A stretch of 64,000 nt of DNA from Acanthochlamys bracteata (Eukaryota > Streptophyta > Magnoliopsida > Pandanales > Velloziaceae), in assembly GCA_019914995.1 (NCBI GenBank), contig CM034137.1, positions 1,178,001 through 1,242,000 of the forward strand, read 5' to 3'. A program made the position numbers and the translations under genes. How positions within the stretch are numbered: the stretch's first letter is position 1; every line of letters starts with the position of its first letter. The notes beneath the pieces were generated by a model. The model saw nothing but the letters and a program-made list of their open reading frames with translations, was not told the DNA's origin and ran no database searches. Shown piece by piece: positions 43,050-55,092 of the stretch.

Positions 43050-46000
43050 TCATGGTCTGTTTTTTCTCCGGTGAACTCTGATCGGCATTCGCTTCTTCAT
43101 TCTCACAGTTGGGAAGTTCACTACTTCATCTTCTTCAGCTACCCACCTGTTATAAATGTAGATAACTTTGGAGTTAATTGATTTGATGGAAATTTAAGTT
43201 ATCTGAAACAGATGAAGTTGTTAATTTGTCATGTAAGTAAATGTTGGCATGGGTATCTATCAACAACAGTTGCATGGTTAATGACAGAAACAACTTTTCT
43301 TGGTTTGAGATTTTGCTTAGATCAAACAAGTAAACTTTATGTGTTGAATTCATGCGTGACATTTATCTAGGACCCAGTCTTGTTGAATTCATTCATTCAT
43401 TAAGAATGGGACCAGAGCAAGAAGCAGGAAGGAATCATGTACATACACTATATCATTAAAATCTTCAATTAATAGTCGTGAAGATATGATGATGGGTTTG
43501 ATGAGAATCATAGTCATTCATTCAATAACTAAATTCAAAACAATATTGCAATGCCTTTTGCATGGATGCACATGTCGTACACTGTCCCAATTAAACCTAA
43601 TCAAAGTTTCTACACCAAACACTTCACACACACAAATTGCCGAAAGAAAAAACTAATGAAAAAAGAGATCTAGTTTAAATATTATGCTTACGTGAATCCT
43701 GTGACCAAGTGGTGGAGGAAGATGGAAGCCTCCAGCCTGGCTAGATCAAGTCCAGGGCACAGCCGCTGTCCACCGCCAAAAGGCGTAAAGCTATATCCAG
43801 CAGCCATCTCCTTATTCTCCTACGATAAATTATGAACAAGATAGAAAGTTGTCACCAAAAAAAAAAAAAGCTACGATCTTTTTATTTCTTTACATAAATT
43901 AACATGCATAAAAGAGAACACCATCATGAATTACAAAAAGATTAGATATATATGTATAGCTCTAGCTTGAGAGCCTTTCATGACGTTGACAAACACTTGT
44001 TATGTGTCTGTTTGTGTAGTGCAAAGTTGGGGGCATTTGTGGGGTACCTTTGATTCTTCTAAGTTTTTCTTAACTATGTAGTTATTAAGTAATTTAGCTA
44101 ATATAATTACCTTCCATCTCCAAGGATTGAACTTGTAAGGATCTTCGTAATGGCATTCATCGAGATGAACCGATCGAAAATACATGAAAACGCACCACCC
44201 TTTAGGTATGAAGTGTCCTTTTATCTCTATGTCCCTCACTGCTTTCCTCATTATACCACTTATTATGTTCCCTAGCCGCAACGTTTCCGTTATCACCTAT
44301 GCATACATTCAGTCAATCAGTAAGTATATTGATTTAAACATGGGGAGTGATAGAGAAATTCTTTTTCTAGAAACACTTTCGGGCACTCATTCATTAGTTT
44401 ATAGTCTGAATAATCTCTAAATTTAATCTCTACTGTTGTATATAAAATAGTATGAATTAGAAATATATTTATAAAATTATAGTTCAATCGGACAACAAAT
44501 CGATCTCTTTTCGGTCATTTGATCAAAATGATAGAAAGAAGACAACATATATAGTTTAGAGTTTTTTTTTTCATCTAAATCAAGTAACCATGTGGAGATC
44601 GATTCGTAATCCGATTGATATAAAATTTTATAAATATATTTTTAACTATAGTACTTTATATCTAAAATAGAGATTAAATTTAGAGACCATTCCTACTATA
44701 AATCTGAAAAAAAAATGTCTCGAAGTGTCATTAAAGATAGAGTTCCTTTGTCGCTCACCTTAATTTAAATATATGTCTTGTATATATGTGGAAGTTTGCA
44801 CTAGCTGGCTAGCTAGCTAGTGTTATAATTAATTAACTTACATCTTGTGTGAAAGACAAAGACAAGTAATCCGTCCATTGTAGTTCCTCTCCTAGTTTAT
44901 CTTTCCTCTTCTTCAAGTTCATGTTTTCCTCCTGAAAATCAAGGTACGATCGGTGTAAGTTTCCAAGTGAGAGTAGCAGCAGCCTCTGACCAATGAAATA
45001 ATATTACGGGCAATGCAAAGTGAAATCGGCAAAATGGATCAGTACCAGTTTAGGAACAAGGCAGTAAATGTTCACACATAATAGATAATAGAATATCAGA
45101 ATCAAAGTTGCTACAGTGAATATTAAAAGCCTTCTTGTGCGAGTGGTTGCGCCACAATAACAGATTAAACTATTGAGTATATAAAGTGGATGACAATAAA
45201 TTAAGGATCGGTATGGATTAGTATTAGAAAAAAACAATCAATAAATAAAAATATAGAAGAGAAGACAAGAAATGATTTCTTTTGAAGCATGCATTTGGGA
45301 TTCATATCTTGTTTTGTATTTTAACATTCCTTAGTAGGGTAGTGGTTCTTTAATTAACCAACAAAACTTGAAAACCAGCTTCTTCATTATCGACGTAGAG
45401 AAGAAAAATGAATGAATATTGAATACCTCTAGAAGTTTGAGAGCAAGAGGATAATCACTGAGGTGCTTGATTGCTAGTGTTACTAGCAGTGGAACAGAGT
45501 CTTCTCCAGGGATCATGAGATCAAGCATGTTGTCGGAGATGAGTTCTTCTGTAAGTTGCCCACTTGAATCATTCAGCAAAACATCGATAACGTCTTTCGG
45601 AGAATTTTTACAGAAGTTTTTGTTCCTTCCTTTTTCTTGAATGATTTTCTGGACAAGAACTACCATCTTCTTCTTTGCCTGAAATATTTAAGTATCGACA
45701 ACGATGTAATAACTAATTTTGATGATGAAGAAGAAGAAGATGGGGAAGTTTTGTGTTTACAATTAGTTAATTTTGCTTGCCTGAAGAGATCTGTAGAGTC
45801 TACTACCAGGTAGCTTAACTGGTAAAGACATCAAACCAGCAATAAATTCCTTGAACTGTTCTTTCAAGAACTGCATTTGCTCTCCTGGTTCCAATCCAAT
45901 CAACACCTTCACTAATATCTGGAACACAATCTGGAAACCAAAACCAAATCAATCAACAGTTCGTCAAACTTCAAATTAAATTAATTCCGACAAATCAACG

Positions 46001-46746
46001 AAAAAATCGGTCCAATCAATGACTGATGAATGACTGACTTGTTTCGCATCGTCCTGGATATGGACAAGTTGATCGTCTTTCCAAGAACCCATTAACTGAT
46101 TCACATAGCTCTGCATGTCTTTTGTAATCTGTGTTTTAAGTTGTGAAGACTTGAAGAAAGCACCGACGAGACCGTGAACTCTGCGTTGCAAACTTCCGTT
46201 GATCAAAAGAATTGAAGAGTCTCCCATTAGCTCTGTCAATGATTTAGGGTACCAAGGAACGAAAGCTTTCGCATCGCTGTGAAGAACCACACGACTCATT
46301 TCTGCGTCCGTCGACACGATCGTTGGGCTCCCGAACAAGTGCGACTTGAACACCTTCCCATACCTAACATTATAAACCAAAACTTTAGCTTCATCAGAGA
46401 ACTGAAAAGCTAGCTATAGCTAGCATTGCTGTGGTTTCTTCATTAACAATAAAAATTAAAAGTCTTACAGTAGACGGCGTTTGTCCATGAAGGTTTCAGG
46501 GCGAGGAGAATAAGCAGAAGAAACGAACTGAAGAGTTTCGCCGACGATAGGCCAACCGAGATTTCCGAGAGGAAGTTGTGCTCCTGCGCTGCTATCGGTT
46601 CTTCGCCACCGTCGTGGCCGTCTCATCTTCCATGAAATTATATTGTAGAGAAACTTGAGCGTGACTATAACAAGAACAGATATTGTAGGCAAGCAGAGAG
46701 TAGAAAAGATGAAAAAAATGAAGAACTTGTTGGCGGTAGTGTCCAT
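43050..46746 (-). CDS. CYP90D1: Cytochrome P450 CYP90D1-type brassinosteroid C-23 hydroxylase, eight exons, 501 aa
   Basis: ER-bound monooxygenase that hydroxylates brassinosteroid intermediates at C-23. Exons on the minus strand: 46746-46469, 46363-46039, 45930-45781, 45678-45427, 44931-44842, 44296-44111, 43819-43692 and 43146-43050; 502 codons in phase. Residues about 10-35 are the membrane anchor, followed by the proline hinge and [20 protein letters not shown]. Landmarks: I-helix PGEDS (308-312), ExxR motif ETLR (369-372), FNPWRWK, and the haem loop [10 protein letters not shown] with Cys448. The sequence [19 protein letters not shown] and the order of introns match CYP90D1 (At3g13730) from memory. 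Intron 3 (45780-45679) has a GC donor (CAG|GCAAGC), the only non-GT intron I found in the window. Intron 5 carries a foldback element. A second Met upstream of MDTTAN is in frame but in leader-like sequence, so I used MDTTAN. Confidence 0.93.
44345..44758. mobile_element. Foldback (long inverted repeat) element in CYP90D1 intron 5
   Basis: The left arm (about 44345-44545) and right arm (about 44560-44758) are imperfect inverted repeats. For example, TCTCTAAATTTAATCTCTA at the left is mirrored by TAGAGATTAAATTTAGAGA at the right, and GTTCAATCGGACAACAAATC by GATTCGTAATCCGATTGAT. The arm sequence is colinear with the element at 56.18-56.58 kb (shared words around TTCAATCGGAC-AC-AATCGA and TTGATCAA-ATGA). 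Outer limits are approximate. No coding capacity. Confidence 0.7.
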
Positions 46747-48190
46747 GGAATGCTTGCACTGGCTTTCCTTGGAACTCTTTTTAAGTCCATCAGTGGTCGT
46801 GTGTCTCTTATATACAGCCAGGAACGACGATGGATTAAATATTTTATGTGATCCGCTCAATAATACCATAAGTATACTTGATTTTTTCTATATTTAGAGT
46901 GATTAAATTAGAAAATTTTAATTTAGAATGATTTGATTTCACAAGATTTGATTTAGATTTATCTTTGAAAGATTTGATTCTAAAAAACTTTGAATGTATA
47001 TATGTGCTACATATTAATAAAGAAAAACAAATTATTGTATTCTCTATATATTATATATTAAAATTTTAAATGCTGAAATACTGAATTAGATAGCATAATA
47101 TTAAGAATCGTTGCAATGGCAAATACTGGTCTAAGTTTATGGTTTTTTGTGGTAGTAAAGTAAATAAATGGCTGCATAAGGGCATATTTTAATATAATTC
47201 TAATTTTTACTAAATTTTAAATTTATATATTATATATTTTAATTATCTTTTTGAAATTTATTTTTATTTTACATCAAATTTCTTATTTATAAAATTTGTA
47301 TTCCAAATTCTACTTAATATATATTTTTATTAATTTAAAATTTATTTTTATTGAGTTTTAGTACTAGTTGATTTTATATTTATAAAATTAATTTCTAAGA
47401 AATTAATTCTTATGTTATTGAAACACGTTCAACGTCTCTCCATCTCTCTTTCTACGTTGCCTCGTGCACACATGTGAGGTCCATTTTTTTCATATTAAAT
47501 CCAAACCCGCCACACCGCACCAGACTACACTACACTATAGGCAGTGTATAGTGATAGTTTAGGATTAGTCTGGAAATAATTTTTTTATTTTTATAATAAT
47601 GTATAAATAATTTTCTAATATATAAATTCATTTATATTTACTAAATACTAAAAATTTGTTAAAATTATAAAATATTAATGATATATTTGGACAATTTTTA
47701 TGAAAAATAATTTTCTAAATAACAGTTGTTTTATTTCAGAAAATTAGTTCTATATTTTAATTTTTTCACAGATAAGATTTTATATTTTAAAATTTTTTAT
47801 ATTTTATAAATTTTATAAAAAGTCTTTAAAATATAATTAAAAATATTTTTGAAAATTAATACTATACACACGCAAGCCATTAAGTACTAAATTCTGAGAA
47901 TTTTTTTTTAAAATAAGTCTTTTTTTAATTAAAAAATTAATAATAGAATTTTATGATGTAAAATTCTTTAATATATCAAAAAACTTTTAAAAGATTTATG
48001 AAATAGTTTAAAAACTTTATTAAAAATATATAATAAAATATTAAAATAAGAAAAAGAAAAAATCTTTCTCAAACATCCGCTAAATTGCACACACATCCCA
48101 AAAAAAAAAAAAAAGCGTCCATCATCTCAAAGACAGTAATCATCAGAAACCAATTTCTGAACAAATGTTAGTTGGTGTTCTTTCAAGTAA

Positions 48191-48423
48191 GGGGCCGTTT
48201 GACGCTGATTATCATTTTCAATTTTTTATTATTATATATTTTTTAATATATAATTTATAAATATTTAAAAATTTTATTTAAAAATTTAAATAGTATAAAA
48301 AAATTTAATGAAATGAAATTTTTTTATTACATATTTTTATTTATTTTTTAAAAATAAAAAAAATTCATTTTTAAAAAAAAATAAAAATATCTTTTATTTT
48401 ATAAATACTACCAAACGCTCCCT
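48191..48423. mobile_element. Tourist-like MITE candidate (best-preserved copy)
   Basis: About 233 bp with ends GGGGCCGTTTGACGCTGATT and, reverse complemented, GGGAGCGTTTGGTAGTATTT. It is flanked by TAA on the left and TAA on the right, which fits the 3-bp target duplication of PIF/Harbinger Tourist elements. The body consists of A/T runs without coding capacity. Confidence 0.65.
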
Positions 48424-50717
48424 AAGTGAGAGCTTGTTTCTGCCTACGATCATACGCTGTATAGAAAGTGCCAGACAAAAAGTTTCTAAGTTTCGAATTA
48501 AATCTCGAATAATTTATTTATTCTTCTTTATAGTAAATTTAAGATGCGTTATTTTAGAAGTGAGTTTTTTAAAAATAAATTTTTAGAAATAATATTGTTG
48601 AAATTGATGTATTTATTTTTATTGAAAAATAAGTTAAAAGATATTTTGTATTTTTTTATAGTAAAAAATAAATTAAAATTGATTTTAATAAAATAAAATT
48701 TTGATATGCAAAAAAATGTACACTAAATTTAACATGCGTGCGTACTTGGTCTTTTCCAATCTATGGAGACGGCTGACATTGGACTCAGCGGTCGCTTACG
48801 ATTAAATATTTTTTTTTTAAAGAAACTTAATTTTAAAAATTTATAAAATAAAATATATAAATAAAATTATAATATATAACTAATTATATTTTTTAAATTA
48901 AAATTTTTTAATATTGTATAAAAGATAAGATGTAGTGTTGAAAAATAACCCAACCGTAAATATGTACTCCGATTCTTGAACAGAAGTGACTTTTTTTGAC
49001 AAAAAATTAATTATTACATAAATTTTATATTTTTTTATAGTTTATTATAGTTTCTTTTCTAAAAATTTATGTTAAAATTTTAAAGGCATATTATATGAAT
49101 TTGTTTACTCTATTATAAGTGATCCAAAAAAATTTATTTAAAAATTATTTTTTGATGACTTTGTAATATAAGTTTAGTTTTCATAAAAAATATATTTGAT
49201 AATTTATTTTCTACTTATCTTTTAAGAATTCATTTTCAAACAAGTAATACAGGATCTATTTGTAACAGGTCGAGCTGTATATGTTTTGTACTGACTGCAG
49301 TTACGTTGGATGCTTTAGGGGACGGTTTGAAAGTATTTAAAATAATTTTTTTTAAAATAAAATTTATTTTAAAATGTTTTAAAATGTTTTTATTTTATTT
49401 ATCTAAAAAGCTAATAAAACTTTTATTCATTTGTAATTTGTAATTTTTAATGTTTTTTATAAAATATATTTATTAAAAATATACACATATTTAAAAATAA
49501 AAATAAAATCAAAAGTACTGTTAAATATTTCTTTAACCAAAATAAAGGATCTTGGTTGAAGCCATCATTTCATTTGGATGTGTATAAAAAATTAATCCAA
49601 AAGCACTAAAAGCTAGGATATAATATTCAAACTCAACTTTCACTAAACATTCCTAAAAATTTTAGTTAATTACTTCACTTAAATTAGTTTAAATGAAAAC
49701 AGTATTCATGTGGACTCTTCAATTTTTTTATTGTACCTTTTGCTTGTGTGTATTTTAGTTGCATGAAAATGAGTTTCATAAAAAAAAAATTTAATAGAAA
49801 TAAATTTTGATAAAAAATTAAGTTATAAAAAAATTCAAATAATTAATAAAATACGTAAAATTTTTAATAAAAATAAAATTTAAAATAATCACTACAATAT
49901 AAAAATAACAAAACTCAAAATCTTTAAAACAATAAAATTAGCTAAACCATACCATTCATTGCAAGATTTGCTATAGATTAGTGAGACATGCTCTTGCCCC
50001 CATGATTATAATCTTTGCACTATATTAGCTAATTAAATTAGTAACATGATTCTTATGATTTTTTAGAAATGGTGGAGTGGATTATTATTAATTTTTGTAT
50101 CTAAAGAAAAGGTAGCACTCACCTAGAGCACCACAAGCAATGAGTATGTATATATGATAGTTATGCCACCATATATTAATTAATTGTAATTAAGATTCTA
50201 TTGAGTTGTCTTCCAAATTCCATTCCTTATTCTAAATAGAGTACCCTGGCAATGATTGGAGTGATTTTTCATACATTTTTTGTAATTTAAGCTAAAAAGA
50301 GTCATGCACTCGAATAAATTATACGATAATTATTGATATAAAAAAATTCAAAAAAATTTAAAAATTTTCTAAAAGTTTCTTTTATCAAGGAATTTTACTT
50401 TCTAGCAATCCTGAACATGGCTTTAATCATGCATAAAAACATACTCTTAACTTCAAATCTAAGCTACAGTTCATTACAATTTTAACTAGGGCATGTATGG
50501 TGCAACGAACTGAAGTTTTTAGAAATGAATTTTCAAAAAATAAGTTTTTGAGAGGTTTAGGACGTTTATATTTGAATATAATTAAAAATATTTTTTAGTG
50601 TTTGATTATATTTGAAAGTGAGTTTGAAAATAAGTTTCAAAAAACAAAATTTTCTTAGCAAACTCAAACACGCCGGAAATTGCTTAACTCGTTACGGATT
50701 TTATTCCATAAAACTTT

Positions 50718-50980
50718 GGGTGCGTTTGTGATTGCTTATTAAATAGAGCTTTTTTGAAATAAAAATTACATTTATTTTTTTTAAAAATAAATTTTATTTT
50801 TTTACGTCTAAAAAATTAATAAAAATATGTAATAAAACGATCTCATTACAATCAAAAATTTTTACACTTTCTAAATTTTTAAATAAAATTTTTTATATAC
50901 TTATAAAATATATATTAAAAAATATAAAATTAAAAAATAAAAAAAAAGTGTTAAAAAAATGCTCAATCAAACGCCCCCTT
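50718..50980. mobile_element. Tourist-like MITE candidate
   Basis: About 260 bp with ends GGGTGCGTTTGTGATTGCTT and, reverse complemented, GGGGGCGTTTGATTGAGCAT, flanked by TTT on both sides. The internal words (AATAGAGCTTTTTTGAAATA, TAATAAAAATATGTAATAAA, TTATAAAATATATATTAAAA) recur in the other copies. Confidence 0.6.
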
Positions 50981-51096
50981 TAACATTGCAGGACATATAA
51001 ATCAACATGTTTGGAATCTCCTTCTTGGTATGCTTTTAAGTTGGGACCAGTATAAATTAACCAAATGATTATTGTAGATTGTTATGAACAACTTTT

Positions 51097-51225
51097 TTAC
51101 AAAAAATTGGTAGTTAATAAAAACGAGTTAGCACTGACCACAGCTGATGAAGTAATTGAAGCGCCGCCCATGAGAACAACAACATTCACAAACTTCGCAA
51201 TTTCAATCATTCGGAATTTGGACAT
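51097..51225 (-). other. Possible small secreted peptide frame, 42 aa
   Basis: A minus-strand frame starting MSKFRMIEIAKFVNVVVLMG has a hydrophobic, signal-peptide-like core and a small-residue region SSAVVSA suitable for cleavage. It lies in a GC-richer island of otherwise AT-rich DNA. A possible splice donor (GTG|GTCAGT) sits inside the frame, so it could also be a first exon. I recognise no family, and the evidence is weak. Confidence 0.2.
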
Positions 51226-51893
51226 ATGTATCATTAATCTATGCACGGAGAAGTCCAGACCGTACAGTTCTGATTATTCAAAGATTTTCTTTCCTTTGCA
51301 ATCATGCAGCAGTCTTCCAGAAAAGATCGGAATTGCAGATTGGAGAAATGAATCGATCAGTCAGGAACCATAACGTACGTGGGATTCTTCTCTTCCTCTT
51401 CCTCAAGCGCATGTTTGTTGGCGACGTCGGCCGGAATAAGACAAATGCAGAACAGCGAAATGGATCTCATCCAAATAAGTACCCTGTGTCTGTTTCCCTT
51501 ATTCTTTTTGTTTGTTATTCTGAAGTTGCTTCACATAATAGGTATAATTCGGTGACATTAAAGCACACCCTTTTATTTTTGTGTTATAGACAAGGCCTTG
51601 GTTAGGCCTTCATGTTGGTTTACAAGATGATGCTTGCTTTGGAGAAAGTATGGCAATTGCAAACAGAGACATCCTACAAAGCTGAGGATCAATACTTAAC
51701 AATAGCCAGAAAATGCTTTTGGATTATGACAAAGACTATCCAAAACTCACATCCTTAGACAAAAAAAATAAAATAAAAGAAAGTAAAAGAAAAAGCCATA
51801 AACTGCTCATCCTGAGCATAGAAGATGGAGACCAGGTAGTACGATTTTTTCAATTAAGAATGGCACCAAAGGTACATGTATGAAGAGAAACAC

Positions 51894-53732
51894 TTACGAC
51901 TGTAGGTTAGGCTCAGTGTTAAGAATATTCCCAGCATTCACTGCTTCCCTGGTTACAACTGTAGTAACATCTTCAGCTTTGGCTTCTAAGACCTGGTCAG
52001 CATTGTGCGTTTGCCTAATCCTATACACACAAGCTGCATACAAGAACAGAGGGTAAGTCAGATTTCCGAGCAGAACAAAGCATCTGGCAAACACTTATCT
52101 CACAAGTTCAAAGTCTAGCTTATGACCTAATGACTATCTAATTGATAGACCGGAGTCACAAGACTACTCAGCTAGATTTTGACTTAATAGCATAAATTCA
52201 ACATGTTTATTTGATAGCTCCATCACATTCCTACAGATTGGGCCGCTATACTTCAGTGATTGATGCTGCATGTAAGTGTTATATGTTATAGCAGTCAAAA
52301 GTGCACAACATAAAAAGGATGACTTTTCTCAAACTTCGTGGCCTATCCCTTGATTATCTCATATGCAATTGACATACATATGTTCAATGTTGACATAATA
52401 TTAGCATATGATTGCTACTAAGTAGTAATCATTAAGCAACCTGGAAACACTTTGACCTTGTTTACATGGAACTGGATATCGCCAAATCAACGGAACCACT
52501 AAGAATAATTTTTGGACTGCTTGTAAATTTCCAACTATGAGATCTTATTACTTGCATAAGACATAGCTACACTACCTGAAGGGCTCTCTCGGAAGGAGAT
52601 ACAGATCCAAAGTAACTAACAGCTTAACCTATTACAGAATGCAAATCTTGCATTCTTACATGTCCAGCACCTTAGAAGGCACAAAAGAGCACAACAGAAT
52701 TTGAAATGGAAGGAGGTCCGTAAATTCACAAAACAATCAGCTAAAAGCATTATAGAGAAGGCCCCCATTTTTCGGTTATAAGAAATCCGCATAGTTTTCT
52801 ATTCTCTGTAACTAAGTACTCGTTACATTGTTAGTGGCTTGCTGCTTATAATCACAAATCTGGCTAATGCACAAAGTATGTACTTGGCATATGCGTTCAA
52901 TAGCTCAGAAGTCCTTCGATTACAGTCAAGAGTGCTGTCACTACTCTAGTTTAAAGGCTACTGAATTACATAATCGACAATCTACTCTCAATCAATTCAT
53001 TTAAGATTGTATAAATGCAACAAACAACATCAAATTACCAGTAGTATGTAAAATGCAACAAACAGCATCAAGTTACCAGTAGTACGTACAATTCAACAAA
53101 CAACATCAAATTACCAGGATAAGTAGTAAATAAACAAAAGTAAAATTGGATGTTCTTAGACATAAAAGATAAAATCACATCCAACAACTAATCTATATAC
53201 TGGGATTCAATCCACTGATACCACGATACACTACTAGTAGTCCCTACTACTTGTTTGGTGTGTATAAGCAAAAAGATCAAACTTCTGCTATATGTTAATA
53301 TTTTTGTCTCATAAACATTCCAAGATCACATCAATCCTAATTGTATTATAAGTCAATCGCAAAAGGGAGAATAATCAGCTAACCTCCAGCGGCTGCCGCG
53401 AGAAAAAAGGGTAGAACGCGGCGGAGCAGAGTCTTCTTGGGCATAGACGGCGGGGGAAGAGGAGTGCACATGTCAGGATTATAGTAACGGAACAAAATGC
53501 TAGGTGGATTCACCGGTAGCCCCGCTATCTTCATGGTCGCCGGCGAAGGTTTTTTCGTAACAGTAGCATTTACTGATTGGTTCGTCGTCGGCGGTAATGG
53601 CGTTGGCCAGTGTTTGTTCTTTGATTTACCTACAAATAATAAAGGTAAATATTTTGAAGAAAAGAAACAAAAAATTTAGCACAGATTTAGAGAAACGATA
53701 GTGAAAAAGAAAAACAAACCTTTGCGACTCAT
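51894..53732 (-). CDS. Small protein of unknown function, three exons, 132 aa
   Basis: Exons on the minus strand: 53732-53720 (13 bases), 53629-53384 and 52033-51894; phases close to 133 codons. The first exon encodes only four codons and one base. The N-terminus is basic and Pro/Thr-rich (KSKNKHWPTPLPPTTN). The middle has ILFRYYNPDMCTPLPPPSMP, then a basic stretch and a short hydrophobic segment LLRRVLPFFLAAAAGACVYR (about residues 72-91) that could anchor the protein in a membrane or target an organelle. The C-terminus is polar. I do not recognise a domain. Its position between CYP90D1 and PRA1.F, in a block otherwise matching Arabidopsis At1g55140-At1g55190, makes it a candidate counterpart of At1g55160, but this is inference from order alone. 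Intron 2 (1.35 kb) contains a 38-bp minisatellite. Confidence 0.75.
53015..53118. repeat. Minisatellite, 38-bp period, about 2.7 copies
   Basis: Copies begin at 53015, 53053 and 53091. Each contains CAACAAACA-CATCAA-TTACCAG, and the first two continue into TAGTA-GTA. A few substitutions separate the units. It lies within intron 2 of the minus-strand 132-aa gene. Confidence 0.85.
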
Positions 53733-54018
53733 GGATTCGGATTTTGGTTCTGCTCGAAACCACCGTGAACGATTAATCTGAAATTCAGAAGGGTTCATAG
53801 TTTCCAAATAAATATTTAATGGCCTGATTGTACAAATATTTTGTGCAGAAGACTTCTTCAGAAGATATTTGCATTATCAGACCAATAAGTTTTATAGTTA
53901 TATAATATGGACCCTCATACATACAAATCAGTTACAAAATGGACATATCATACCAAAATTAGAAATACTACGTGCTACTTAACAGTCCATACAACAATGA
54001 CCGTGTTAAGAAGAAAAT

Positions 54019-54710
54019 TTAAGCATAAGGGAGTAGAATTGAATCTGGAAATGAAGCAGAGAATATTTGGAGCTCCCTCCGATTCAAGTATAGAAGTGAT
54101 GACATTACAAATCCTATATTCTCAAAAGATGGAAGTGAGAATAATGAATTATCACAGCCATGAGCTCCACCGCATTCTTGAGAATCTCTTCTTCTGAATT
54201 CAACCTTGTAGCCTTCGTCTAACATTCAGATTATCGGAGGAATCCTTGAGCTAGAAGAGTAGTGCATCGCTCTGGTAAGTTTTCTTTCAAGTACATTTTG
54301 AGAAATTTTCCGTTGTTAATTTTGCCTGAGCTCAATCCTTGGTTCATCTTCTCCACAACTTCTGATGCAGGAAATTTGCCGGTCGGTTTCAATGCAAGCA
54401 GAGGAGTCATGGAATGAATCCATTCTTTGGAAACTTCAATCCATGGTGCTAAATCACTGAGAAAAATCAGCTTCTCGTCGCAGTTTCCAACCATTCCATG
54501 ATCGCCAACAAGAATTAATGTAACATCATGAAAAAATGCCTCTTTTTTCCAAACCTTGAATCAATCTACCGTTAACTTGATCAATGTGCGCCACCTAGGG
54601 GGTGATCGCCGGATCATCAGGGCCAACAATGTGCCCTTGTTTATCTGGATCTTCAAGATACAGAGCAATAAACAGGGATCTCATTCTCCGGGAAATCAAA
54701 TAAATTAGGA
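54019..54710 (-). pseudogene. Nucleotide pyrophosphatase/phosphodiesterase (ENPP) pseudogene, C-terminal half
   Basis: Recognisable ENPP/alkaline-phosphatase-superfamily sequence from the middle of the protein to its end. Reading along the minus strand it begins with FDFPENEIP and continues with the EDPDKQGH-VGPDD metal-site region, VGDHGMVGNCDEKLIFLSDL, APWIEV, SSGKINNGKFLKMYLKENLP, then EGYKV, SQECGGAHGCDN and a C-terminal SFPDSILLP. Breaks: a frame change in the first 60 bases, another after LPER near 54260, a TGA just before MLDEGYKV (about 54226), and loss of the segment that normally follows GYDN (the IFIGHGP part) near 54140. These make it non-functional. It ends abruptly at about 54710, where AT-rich sequence starts. 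The N-terminal half lies at 59656-60292 on the other strand. Confidence 0.85.
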
Positions 54711-55092
54711 GGCGTTCGGTAGAGCATTTCTCAAAAACGGTTTTCAATTTTTTAAATTCATATTCTAAAAAACTTTTATAATATTTTTATAATTTATAAA
54801 ATTATAAAAAATTAATTTTTATTAAATTGTAAAAAACAAGAAAATTTTAAATAATTTTAAAATGTAATATTAATACAAATTAATATATAAAGTTTTATTA
54901 ATACTTTTAAATTTTTTAATTAATTTTTTTAACTCAAGTAAACAGACATTCAGTAAACACTATAATTAGCATGATCGAAGTTGCGAGTTTTATTTGATGT
55001 CGAGCCACTTCTAGAAATAACACTGAAATACTCAATCGAGCGATGCTGTTCTAGAAAAAAGATTCTCTCTTCATCATAGATCTGTTGCATCA
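54711..55092. other. AT-rich segment at rearrangement edge, then glycosyltransferase promoter
   Basis: 54711-54956 is an A/T-run segment whose left end, GGCGTTCGGTAGAGCATTTC, resembles the ends of the MITE-like family. It abuts the broken edge of the ENPP pseudogene. 54957-55092 is the likely promoter and leader of the next gene. Confidence 0.5.

Larger units (their letters stand above)
46747..51893. other. AT-rich intergenic region with transposon remnants
   Basis: Five kilobases, the most AT-rich part of the window. 46.75-47.0 kb is the CYP90D1 promoter. There are two recognisable MITE-like copies (48.19-48.42, 50.72-50.98 kb) and probable further decayed ones (49.3-49.5 kb). A somewhat GC-richer island at 51.1-51.5 kb contains a short minus-strand frame (see separate entry). 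51.6-51.9 kb is likely 3' UTR of the next minus-strand gene. Confidence 0.5.
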
